A stretch of DNA of 22,004 bases from an uncultured Collinsella sp. (GTDB taxonomy: Bacteria > Actinomycetota > Coriobacteriia > Coriobacteriales > Coriobacteriaceae). Shown here piece after piece: positions 1 to 7,659 of the stretch. How positions within the stretch are numbered: the first letter of the stretch is position 1; the number at the start of each line of letters is the position of its first letter. The stretch spans positions 1 through 22,004 of the forward strand of contig UQJV01000037.1 of NCBI GenBank assembly GCA_900541475.1. The letters are read 5' to 3'. The translations under genes and the position numbers were made by a program. Below the pieces are notes generated by a model. That model was not told the origin of the DNA, did no database searches, and worked only from the letters and a program-made list of their open reading frames with translations.

Positions 1-43
1 GCGGGCCGTGTTCCGCTATGCGGTTGTCAATTTGCGAAAGAAA

Positions 44-757
44 TTATGCGTCACCCGCGGTGCCTGCAGCGGCATTGCCACCGGTCAAATCAATCACAGC
101 ACCCGAGACCGCATTCACAAGAACAAGACCGCCCATTGGAGACACGCGCGGAATCCAGTGGGAACCTTCCGCCGCCTCCTTAACACTCATCAGCTTGCCG
201 TTGCTTTGCGAAAGGTACTTGCCCGAATTTGCGCCCTTGATAAGGACGGACCCATCGTCGCATACACTAACCGACCATTTCTGTGCCAAAGTGCCGTTAC
301 GATTCCAAACCTGCAATTTAGCGTCGTCCGCTTTCGATCCACCAGAGACATCGATAAGACGGTTACCGTCCACGCGAGAGTAAATCTCGTACAGTCCGTC
401 ACGCACAAATACGGTCGGAACCGAAAGCATCCATTTTTGCGAGTTTGTGCCATTTGCAGAATAAAGCTGCAATTTGCTGCAGTTACCAGAATTGCCACCC
501 GGCACATCAAGCGCTAAACCACTCTTGGCAGAAATAAGAGACACGCTACCGTCGGAATTCACAACGACGCGCCACCATTGGGCAGTTGTGCCGTTTTCGG
601 CATACTGCTGCACCGCGGTTCCATTAGAAACGCCGCCACCGCGACAATCAAGAACCTTACCCGACACCGCAGAGCGAACTGTGTAGTATCCCGTCGACTT
701 GTTATACGTAAACGTCCAATACTGGGCAAGCGTATCGTTAGAACCGTAAAGTTGAGC
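44..757 (-). pseudogene. Downstream part of an interrupted secreted ricin-repeat protein
   Basis: This stretch continues the 758-1624 gene in the same reading frame, directly after its TAA codon. It starts with AQLYGSNDTLAQYW, the second half of the trefoil repeat that the stop cuts in two, so the two pieces were one gene. An internal ATG at 667 could only reinitiate a fragment without a signal peptide. Further QxW motifs follow (GTTAQWW, GTNSQKW, GTLAQKW), each after a VLDxxGG-type strand, as in ricin-type carbohydrate-binding repeats. The frame closes at 44-46, a few residues into a new repeat (LTGGNAAAGTAGDA) and before its QxW. That does not look like a natural C-terminus. A shifted frame at about 25-2 reads QPHSGTRP, weakly like the expected repeat, so a second lesion is possible. 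The window edge hides the rest. Without export the fragment is probably non-functional. Confidence 0.75.
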
Positions 758-1624
758 TTACGCCGAATCACTCAAAGAGCCTCCGGCGACATCGACAACT
801 TGACCGCCGTTGAGCATGGAGCCAAGTCGATACAATCCGTCATCGATAGTCTGAGCGATCTTAACGAGATTCCAAACCTGAGCATTCGTGGCATTCCAGC
901 TATAAACCTGTGCGTTTCCCCCATTGGCAACGCTGCCGCCAGAAATATCGAGCACATAGTCGCCAAGGCAGGACTTAATAAAATAGCCGCCATCTTGACG
1001 GGCAATAAAATCCCAAAGCTGCGCATTCGTGTGATTGAGGGCATATTGCTGGACATTCGTACCATTTGCGCCGTTACCGCCGGACACGTCGAGCGCCTTG
1101 CCACTCGCGACATTTACGAGCAAATAATGCCCATTAAACTTTTCGATTCTCCAGCGCTGGGCGGGCGTACCGTTTTGACCATACTGCTGGACGTTGGCGC
1201 GGTTATCGCATGAGCCGCCCGAGACATCCAGGACCCTATTAGAGCCGGCGTTAGAGATCTCATAGACGCCCTCATCGATATCCGCTGCAGGAAAGTCGGA
1301 AATCTGCGGATTCGAAGGCAGGGCAGAAGGCTCAGCAGGAACATCCGGGGCAGGAGAAGAAGTGTCAGCCTCATCATCACCCGCGGCAGGAGTCTGTGCA
1401 TCGTCAGGAGTGATATCACCAGCATCTCCTGTAGACCCCAAGGAATCCTTTCCAAAAGCACCATCGGCTTCGATCGAATCATCATCAGTAGACACTACCG
1501 AAGAAAATAGAGCCTCATCATTCGGAGTAGCCGGCTCAATTGAATAAGCCTGAATGGGAGAACACAAGGCAGCGACCGCGAAGCACGCAGGAATAAACGG
1601 CACGAACAGAACTGATTTTTTCAT
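758..1624 (-). pseudogene. Secreted ricin-repeat protein, N-terminal part ending at a premature TAA
   Basis: The 288-residue product begins with a clear signal peptide (MKKSVLF, a hydrophobic core, then a cut near QAYS). Next comes an acidic Asp/Ser/Pro-rich linker to about residue 115, then ricin-type beta-trefoil repeats with QxW motifs (GTPAQRW, HTNAQLW, ATNAQVW). Such domains bind carbohydrate, here presumably wall or host glycans outside the cell. The ATG at 1624 has a GAGG ribosome site about 10 bases upstream. The frame ends at TAA (758-760), inside a repeat, where sister repeats have Lys or another residue. The same frame then continues with intact repeat sequence, so this is a nonsense mutation in a longer gene. 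A shorter secreted protein could still be made and may fold as one trefoil. The original C-terminal effector domain is not visible in the window. Confidence 0.8.
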
Positions 1625-1654
1625 CTCTAATGAACCTCGATTAACGAAATCGAA

Positions 1655-1900
1655 TTATACGAACGGGCGTGCAGCACCAATGGGATTGCCGCGCTCGTAA
1701 ACACCATGGATACCGACACCCTGATGCGGCCAGGAGTCAATCATGCGTCCATCCCCCAAATAGATAGCGATGTGCCCGCGGCAATAGATAACGTCGCCGC
1801 GCTGCATACTGCTGACACTTACCGGCATAAAAATACCGTTATTATACATTCTTGGTTCATTTAATCGCTGTTTAGCACGGCATGCAACTATTTGAGCCAA
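1655..1900 (-). pseudogene. Orphan C-terminal piece of an NlpC/P60 cell-wall peptidase
   Basis: The last 50 or so residues match the second half of an NlpC/P60 domain: a SSMQRGDVIYC strand, then GHIAIYLGDGRMIDS carrying the usual catalytic His, and a final IGAARPFV. The N-terminal half with the catalytic Cys is missing, and no plausible start with a ribosome site exists. The open frame begins at a TTG inside the terminator of the neighbouring gene. It is best read as a remnant of a ricin-repeat or other secreted protein with a peptidase tail, left by recombination or deletion between the two ricin genes. It lies 30 bases upstream of the 1624 start, so the promoter of that gene may lie inside this remnant. 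Family assignment is by motif only. Confidence 0.6.
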
Positions 1901-1928
1901 AAAGGCGGCTCACAAACTGCAAGCCGCC
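1899..1928 (-). terminator. Rho-independent terminator after the ricin/L,D-transpeptidase gene
   Basis: Read on the minus strand, GGCGGCT (1928-1922) pairs perfectly with AGCCGCC (1910-1904) across an 11-base loop, followed by five T residues. It begins 11 bases past the stop codon of the 1940-4726 frame. Its presence implies that the disrupted gene was once a complete transcription unit. Confidence 0.8.
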
Positions 1929-1939
1929 CATGACAAGGA

Positions 1940-4726
1940 TTAGTAATTAACCACTTTGGTTCCGTAGGGGATGTTGTCATAGATCCATTTAGCGTGATCG
2001 ATAGTAAGCCTAATGCACCCAGCCGACGCGCGCTGTCCCATTGTGTGATCCTTCACATTAAACGTTCCCGTATAACAAGGCTGCGAATGGAATAAATAGT
2101 CTCCATAAAACTGCGTGTAGTACCAGCAGGTATATCCGTGTCCAAACGAAATGCCCTTTCCGTAAACAGAGAACTCACCCAACACCGTTGGTGACCAATT
2201 TTTGCCTGGAGCACACTGCCAGAAGGACCAGAGTCTCCAATTACCACGAGAGCCCCTAAAAATACCCGTCCGGCACCCAACGGTATCAGTCAAAATCAAC
2301 CATTCCGTATTGCTGTTATACCACTGTGCACGGTTACACATTGCCTGCTGATCGGCAGGCAGCGGCCGCACGTACGTAGTTGCTCTGAAAGTAAACCGCT
2401 GCGCCCTTGAATCGTTACTTGCGTGCAGAGCAACGTTCGTTCCATTCGCGCTGTTGCCTCCAGATACATCGATAACGAACGCTCCATTCAGAGCAGAAGA
2501 CAGCTTAAATCCACCGGGTACATAATCGATATACCAACGCTGAGCAGCACTGCCATTCCTAGACCATTGTTGGATATTGGTTCCAGAAGATGCAGCCGCA
2601 TCTTTAACGTCAAGAGCCTTGCCGCTAGCGGCATTTACGATGTTGTAAGAGCCATCGCCGTTACGAGAGAAGTTCCATTTTTGAGCACCCGAATCGTTGT
2701 TCTGCCAAATCTGAACGTTTGCACCGTCCGAGTACGATCCGCCAGAAACATCTAAGACCGAACCCGCTTGAGAAGCCATTCGGATGAAATACGTGCCATT
2801 GTCGATGGTTTCCGAAGTAGCGCGCAGGCGGAATCTCTGCGCAGCGGAGCCATTGGAGGAGTGGACTTGAATATTGGAAGTCGATGCAAAATTACCGCTC
2901 TTCACATCAAGCGAAAGGTCTTGGTCATCCGCAGACACAAACTCAATACCATTGTTATCGATTCGCGCCACCCATTGCTGCGCCTTCACATCTGCCGGTG
3001 CCATCGTGCAAACATTGGTACCGGAAACAGCAAGTCTGTTAGTTGAGCAAACAGATTCAAACGTATAGGTATTCTTCGCTCCATCCACCTTTTTAAGCAG
3101 CCATTTTTGGGCGAAGGAACCATTGTTGGCATAGAGCTGAACGTTGGCGCCGGAGTCAGCAGATGCGCTCGCGACATCAAGCACACAGGAGGAATTTGCA
3201 GACGGATAGATTTCATAAAGGCCTTCGCTCAACAAGTCTTCTTGCTCGGCAAAAACAAACGACGTCTGAACGGAATCTCCCTGCGTGGCAGCAACCAGAT
3301 TTGAACCGGACACAGCAAGCATGAGCCCTGTGCCTTTATTGATGAACGAATAGCTTCCGTCTTCATTGGCAATAACGCTGAAAAGCTGGTTGTCGTTGGG
3401 ACTTTCATCCCACTGCTGGACATTCGTCCCGGGGACAACGTCGCCCGCTGCAACATCGAGCACCTTACCGGAGCCGGCATTACGCAGAACATAATAACCG
3501 TCTCGGTACTCGGCCTTAAATAGCTGGGACAGCGTGCCATTGCAGGAATATGTCTGAACGTTGCCCCCGTTGTTCAATGATCCACCGGCAACGTCAAAGG
3601 CAACAGCGCCATTTGCGGAGGGCGAAATTACGCACCAACCCTTGTCTTTCAAAATGTCATCGCACGGGTCAACTGTCGCGGGGCTTGCGGCAATAAAAGT
3701 GAAGCGCTGCGCGGCAGTTCCATTCGAAGCATATAGCTGCACGTTTGTCTGAGAGTTCAGAGAGCCACCAGCAACGTCAAGCGTGCGCTGTTGCCAAACA
3801 GCAGAAAGAAGTCGAACGCTTCCATCGCCATTCGGTACCGCAATCCACTTTTGCGCATAGTTCACGTCACCGCAAGGCGTGTATTGCTGGACGTTCGCTC
3901 CCAGAGAAGTTGAACCCGCGGAAACATCAAGTACTTTGCCAGACTTTACATTCGTTATCGTGAGGTAGCCGTCATCGTCATGCGAAACATGCCAACGCTG
4001 AGCGGCAGTCGTGTTCGATCGATAGATCTGCACGTTTGCACCGCTAGAAGTAGAACCACCAGCAACATCGAGAACCATACGAGACAAATCTGGACCGGCA
4101 GTAATTGCATAGTCCCCGTCTTCGACAACATCTCGGTTGTCGGAGGCGAGCTTATCGAGCTCAAAACGCACGGCCGTCGGGTCCACAAAGTAGAAGGATT
4201 GGGCAGCCGTTCCATTTGCACCATACAGTTGAAGTCCGGCACCAGATGCTATAGAGCCGCCGGGGATGTCTGCGACCTTTTGCCCGTTTAGAGCCGACAC
4301 AATACGAAAGCGATCGCCATCTTTCTCGATGATCCACTTTTGAGCCTTGGTTCCATTGGCGGCATAGGTCTGTAGCTTCGTGCCGTTGGCGTCATTGCCG
4401 CCCGCCGCATCCAGAACCGCCCCAGCACCATGAATCGCAATGGTGCGATACCCATCCTCCGTTGTCGAAACATCGAACGTTTGGACACCTGAATATCCGA
4501 ACTTGTCAAAAGACAGCGATCCGCCGCCTGCGATCAGCGCAAACGAACCATTCGAGGCCAACATAGCATATGTTCCATCAGGAAGGTCGGCGATATGCGC
4601 CGCTGCACGATCGTCGAGTTGCTGCTGCTCAGTTTTGGCAGGCGTTAGCACCCATCGCTGAGCGGCCGTGCCGTTTGCCTCATACAACTGCACGGCAGAG
4701 CCATTTGCGGCAGCTCCACCTGCCAC
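1940..4726 (-). CDS. Multi-ricin-repeat L,D-transpeptidase (main part, separated from its signal peptide by a frameshift)
   Basis: The frame encodes 928 residues with about 15 beta-trefoil subrepeats of roughly 45-60 residues, recognised by GTAAQRW-like QxW/QxF motifs and by VLDVAGG strands (residues 1 to about 790). The C-terminal 130 residues form a YkuD/L,D-transpeptidase catalytic domain: His880 in YLFHSQPC and the nucleophile Cys904 in SAGCIRL (codon 2015-2017), with the usual Ser and Arg around it. Such enzymes make 3-3 peptidoglycan cross-links or attach proteins to the wall. The repeats would position the enzyme on glycan. The annotated ATG at 4726 is internal to a repeat (MAGGAAANGSAVQLY) and has no signal peptide. 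Upstream, the same frame reads GANQSFAIDVAGG, and the export signal lies in the other frame (4645-5337). Correcting one missing base near 4748 gives one secreted protein of about 1,130 residues and 17 repeats. A terminator follows the stop. Confidence 0.88.
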   Translation of the reverse strand: MAGGAAANGSAVQLYEANGTAAQRWVLTPAKTEQQQLDDRAAAHIADLPDGTYAMLASNGSFALIAGGGSLSFDKFGYSGVQTFDVSTTEDGYRTIAIHGAGAVLDAAGGNDANGTKLQTYAANGTKAQKWIIEKDGDRFRIVSALNGQKVADIPGGSIASGAGLQLYGANGTAAQSFYFVDPTAVRFELDKLASDNRDVVEDGDYAITAGPDLSRMVLDVAGGSTSSGANVQIYRSNTTAAQRWHVSHDDDGYLTITNVKSGKVLDVSAGSTSLGANVQQYTPCGDVNYAQKWIAVPNGDGSVRLLSAVWQQRTLDVAGGSLNSQTNVQLYASNGTAAQRFTFIAASPATVDPCDDILKDKGWCVISPSANGAVAFDVAGGSLNNGGNVQTYSCNGTLSQLFKAEYRDGYYVLRNAGSGKVLDVAAGDVVPGTNVQQWDESPNDNQLFSVIANEDGSYSFINKGTGLMLAVSGSNLVAATQGDSVQTSFVFAEQEDLLSEGLYEIYPSANSSCVLDVASASADSGANVQLYANNGSFAQKWLLKKVDGAKNTYTFESVCSTNRLAVSGTNVCTMAPADVKAQQWVARIDNNGIEFVSADDQDLSLDVKSGNFASTSNIQVHSSNGSAAQRFRLRATSETIDNGTYFIRMASQAGSVLDVSGGSYSDGANVQIWQNNDSGAQKWNFSRNGDGSYNIVNAASGKALDVKDAAASSGTNIQQWSRNGSAAQRWYIDYVPGGFKLSSALNGAFVIDVSGGNSANGTNVALHASNDSRAQRFTFRATTYVRPLPADQQAMCNRAQWYNSNTEWLILTDTVGCRTGIFRGSRGNWRLWSFWQCAPGKNWSPTVLGEFSVYGKGISFGHGYTCWYYTQFYGDYLFHSQPCYTGTFNVKDHTMGQRASAGCIRLTIDHAKWIYDNIPYGTKVVNY

Positions 4727-5060
4727 GTCAATGGCAAACGACTGGTTGGCGCCGAAACAAAGGTGTAGTTGCCATCGGTTTCCTTAATTGCGACCCAGCG
4801 CTGCGCAAGGGTGCCGTTATCGGACCAAAGCTGAACGGGATTTCTATTGCTCGCGTTACCGCCCGAGACATCAAGCGTGCAACCCTTGACAGAAGCAATG
4901 ATAACGAAGCCATTCTGATCGTGAGACACACGCCAGACCTGAGCATTCGTCTTGTTTCCACTGTACAGTTGGAGCTTTCTACCAGCAGACGCCGTACCGC
5001 CAGGAACGTCGAGTACAAATCCACTGTTAGCAGAAGAGCCAAAGGTATACAGTCCGTCTG
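2370..5060 (-). repeat. Tandem array of about 17 diverged ricin-type (QxW) repeat units
   Basis: Units of roughly 140-180 bases recur through the gene. On the plus strand each shows a variant of the complement of NGTAAQRW (for example ctgagcggcagt, ctgcgcggcagt, ttgggcgaagga) and one of the complement of LDVAGG (acgtc/acatc with ccgcc or cacc before it). The units are diverged, not identical, so the array is old. It could still support recombination with the related 44-1624 gene. Confidence 0.75.
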
Positions 5061-5337
5061 CAAGATCGGCAACATGCTCGGAAGCAAGATCATGGACAGA
5101 CTTGGGCTTTTCCGGCTTCACAGCATCAGTCGAATCCGAGACATTCGAATCGGACGTGCTGTCCACGGACACAGCTTCGTTGGTAACGAGCTCGGACTCG
5201 TTCAACTGGTCTGCAGCCATGGAGGCATTTGTATCTTGACCGGTAGCCACGTTGTCTTCAGCAAATGCGGGAACGAGGCAAATTCCCAACAGAAGCACGA
5301 TAAACACCGAAGCAAACATAGCTTTTCGTTTGCTCAT
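4645..5337 (-). pseudogene. Signal peptide and first ricin repeats of the same gene, before the frameshift
   Basis: The 230-residue frame starts at an ATG with an AAGGGGA ribosome site about 5 bases upstream. It has a strong signal peptide (MSKRKAMF, an Ile/Val/Leu core, cut after PAFA), an acidic Ser/Asp linker to about residue 80, and two trefoil subrepeats (KTNAQVW, GTLAQRW). Up to TFVSA it is normal repeat sequence. After that it turns into SRLPLTWQVELPQMALPCSC, which is the next repeat read in the wrong frame. The homologous continuation lies in the frame of the 1940-4726 ORF, which needs one extra base at about 4748-4752. There is no long homopolymer at that point, so simple slipped-strand phase variation is not obvious. 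A true mutation or an assembly error are both possible. About 100 bases separate this start from the rmlB-like gene. Confidence 0.8.
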
Positions 5338-5437
5338 GTCTGTCCCCTTTCATACGGTTGCTTACACTCTATGCCAAGAAGCGCGCTCCATCGTCGAGAG
5401 ATTCGTGAGCAGCAGCGGCTTAACCCCGAAAGGCTAA

Positions 5438-6391
5438 TCAGGTTAAAAGCATGTTGCTATGGCACAATCGCGAAATCTCTGCCGCAAAGTCACCATGGAT
5501 CGGCGCCCAACCAAGCTCGCGGCGGAGCTTGCTAGCGTCTATGGCGTACCGTCGATCATGGCCGGGACGGTCCTTAACCCAATCAATAAAGTCTTCGTCT
5601 TTGCCCATTGCTTTAAGAATGAGCTTGAGAACTTCGAGATTGCTGCGTTCGCAATTGGCTCCGACAAGATAGGTCTCCCCGATCTTCCCTTTGGTCAAAA
5701 TGAGCCAAACAGCACGAGCGTGGTCATCGACATGAATCCAATCGCGTACGTTCAGACCGTCCCCGTACAATTTAGGACGCTCCCCGCCCCGGACGCATGC
5801 AATCGAATGCGGAATGAACTTCTCCGGGTGCTGATATGGACCATAGTTATTACAGCTATTAGAAATTGTTGCCTGCAGACCATAGGTACGAATCCAAGCC
5901 CTCACAAGCATGTCAGATGCCGCCTTGGAGCTTGAATAGGGACTACTCGGTCGATAGGGAAAACCCTCAGTAAATTTGACAGGGTCATCAAGCGCCAGGT
6001 CTCCAAACACTTCATCAGTCGAAATGTGATGAAACCTGACATGGTGTCTACGAGCAGCTTCCAGGAGTTGGTATGTGCCCTCGACATTCGTTTTAATAAA
6101 CGGGCTAGGATCGACAATCGAATTGTCATTATGGGACTCCGCAGCATAGTGAATAATTGCATCGTGCCCGGGAACGACTCGATCAAGCAGATCCGAATCG
6201 CAAATGTCGCCAACAACAAGCTCCACCCTACCATCCGGCAAGTCAGCAATGGCATCTGAATTCGCGGCATAGGTCAGTTTGTCTAACACTGTTATGTGAA
6301 GATCCGTGGTATTGCTCACCACATAGCGGACAAATGCAGAGCCACAAAACCCGCAGCCGCCGGTTACCAAGATATTTCGCGGCTCAAACAT
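5438..6391 (-). CDS. rmlB: RmlB-like dTDP-glucose 4,6-dehydratase with an abnormal C-terminus
   Basis: The family oxidises, dehydrates and re-reduces dTDP-glucose to dTDP-4-keto-6-deoxyglucose, the second step toward dTDP-rhamnose. The sequence shows an NAD-binding TGGCGFCG (residues 10-17), AAESHND (84-89), the catalytic STDEVFGD (T125-D126-E127), YSSSK (Y152, K156), NNYGPYQHPEK, and RPGHDRRYAID near the end. At 317 residues it is about 15-30 shorter than usual. After GWAPIHGDF the expected C-terminal helix (normally ending in WYRDN..W) is replaced by AAEISRLCHSNMLLT, and no frame downstream restores it. This suggests truncation by recombination with the ricin-gene upstream region. The ATG has a strong GGAGAGG site 6 bases upstream and follows the GT4 stop by 18 bases. 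rmlA, rmlC and rmlD are not in the window, so the final sugar is unknown. Confidence 0.9.
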   Translation of the reverse strand: MFEPRNILVTGGCGFCGSAFVRYVVSNTTDLHITVLDKLTYAANSDAIADLPDGRVELVVGDICDSDLLDRVVPGHDAIIHYAAESHNDNSIVDPSPFIKTNVEGTYQLLEAARRHHVRFHHISTDEVFGDLALDDPVKFTEGFPYRPSSPYSSSKAASDMLVRAWIRTYGLQATISNSCNNYGPYQHPEKFIPHSIACVRGGERPKLYGDGLNVRDWIHVDDHARAVWLILTKGKIGETYLVGANCERSNLEVLKLILKAMGKDEDFIDWVKDRPGHDRRYAIDASKLRRELGWAPIHGDFAAEISRLCHSNMLLT

Positions 6392-6409
6392 TATGCCTCT
6401 CCGGAAGTC

Positions 6410-7633
6410 CTAGCCAATAAACTCCTCAATCAACCGCACCGTCTTGAGATACGAATGCGGACGATCGAACTGCTCCTCCGCGATGGCGCGTGCCCTCTCC
6501 CCCATCTGTGCACGAAGCCGCGGATCTTCAATAAGGTCAATAAGGACGCTGGCCATTCCCTCGACATCTCCGGGCTTCACGTTTACACCAAAACCATCAG
6601 CCTCAACTTTTGCCCTAAACTCCTTGCTGCATGACGTATTCACCATAGGCTTCCCGGCGGCCAAATAGTCCCCGATCTTGGTCACGATGCTCTGGGCGGC
6701 CTTTTCCACCAGCGAGTTGATTGTAATGTCGCTCTTGGACAGCCAAGCAGCCATTTGGTCATACGGCAAATAGCCATGGAACACGACCTCGGCACCGTAA
6801 GAATGCGCTGCGGCCTTAAGATTGTCGCGCTCTGAGCCATCACCCAAGATTTGCAGTTTAGCCTCAGGGTGAGTTTTCTGCACCAGTGCCATGGCCTTAA
6901 CCAGCGTCTCCAGGTCATAGCACGCGCTTAGCGTACCTGCATAGGAAACCCAAATGTCACCAGTGGGCTTATCAATCTTCGAAGCATGCGCAGCAATGCC
7001 GGCGTCAAACTCACACAGCTGGTTGCCGACATAAACGGTTTCGCTCGGAATGCCAGCGCGGGCATCTCGCAAACCGCGCTCGCGATACTCATCCGAAGTG
7101 CCCACAACGGCATCAGCCATTTGATACACAGCCCTTGCCTGTCGATAAAACGGCGCGAAAAGGACATCGGAAAGAACAGGGACGTCGAGTGCAACACGAA
7201 ATGCCTCGGGCCAAAGATCATTAACATCGACCACAAATGGAATATTAAACTTATGGGCCGCCTTGCCAATCTCCCTAGCCACATCATTGGGCGGAATCTG
7301 GCAATAAATTAAATCGTAGTCATGGTGCTCATCGAAATACTCCGACACTCGCTTGGCAACGACATGATGCGCCCAAATACGCTGGGGGCACATATTCTTA
7401 GGGTAAAACGGCTCCTCAATAAACCGAATTCTATAAGCATCAGTCCCAGCATCAAAGTGTTCAACGTCACGTTGACGCTTTTCCCAATGCTGAAATCCCG
7501 AAGTAATAAAATCGACATCATAGCCATGTTCATGCAGCAACGTTGCAAGATAGACATAGCGCGTTGCGCCCTTGACCTCATTGCCAAGCTTGGCATCTTG
7601 CGTATAAATGGCAATTCGCTTCTTGTCTGTCAT
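6410..7633 (-). CDS. GT4-family (GT-B fold) glycosyltransferase
   Basis: The 407-residue protein has the two-domain GT-B layout. The N-terminal acceptor half contains NDLWPE (138-143), seen in WbuB/WcaI-like transferases. The C-terminal nucleotide-sugar half contains VSYAGTL (229-235), LQILGDGSERD (260-270) and the donor-binding E310..TKIGDYLAAGKP (to 329), equivalent to the usual EX7E region. It would transfer a sugar to a lipid-linked or polysaccharide acceptor at the inner face of the membrane. No signal peptide or strong transmembrane segment is apparent. It is the middle gene of the GT2-GT4-rmlB series: 26 bases after the GT2 gene and 18 before rmlB. Donor and acceptor cannot be read from sequence. 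Start ATG at 7633 with a weak GAGAGTGG site; co-transcription with GT2 is likely. Confidence 0.9.
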   Translation of the reverse strand: MTDKKRIAIYTQDAKLGNEVKGATRYVYLATLLHEHGYDVDFITSGFQHWEKRQRDVEHFDAGTDAYRIRFIEEPFYPKNMCPQRIWAHHVVAKRVSEYFDEHHDYDLIYCQIPPNDVAREIGKAAHKFNIPFVVDVNDLWPEAFRVALDVPVLSDVLFAPFYRQARAVYQMADAVVGTSDEYRERGLRDARAGIPSETVYVGNQLCEFDAGIAAHASKIDKPTGDIWVSYAGTLSACYDLETLVKAMALVQKTHPEAKLQILGDGSERDNLKAAAHSYGAEVVFHGYLPYDQMAAWLSKSDITINSLVEKAAQSIVTKIGDYLAAGKPMVNTSCSKEFRAKVEADGFGVNVKPGDVEGMASVLIDLIEDPRLRAQMGERARAIAEEQFDRPHSYLKTVRLIEEFIG

Positions 7634-7659
7634 ATCACTAATCCACTCTCACGGCTTTG

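Noticed and set aside
758..760. TAA as a recoded (readthrough) codon
   Set aside because: TAA is not a known amino-acid codon in this group, and other genes here use TAA as normal stops. A nonsense mutation is simpler.
758..1213. Plus-strand frames opposite the ricin-repeat genes (for example 578-1213, 2423-2755, 4570-5535)
   Set aside because: They alternate with the repeat period, lack ribosome sites and encode no recognisable domain.
2370..5060. A CRISPR-like or satellite array, suggested by regular repeats
   Set aside because: The repeats are diverged, 140 bases or longer, and coding: they are the DNA of ricin-type protein repeats.
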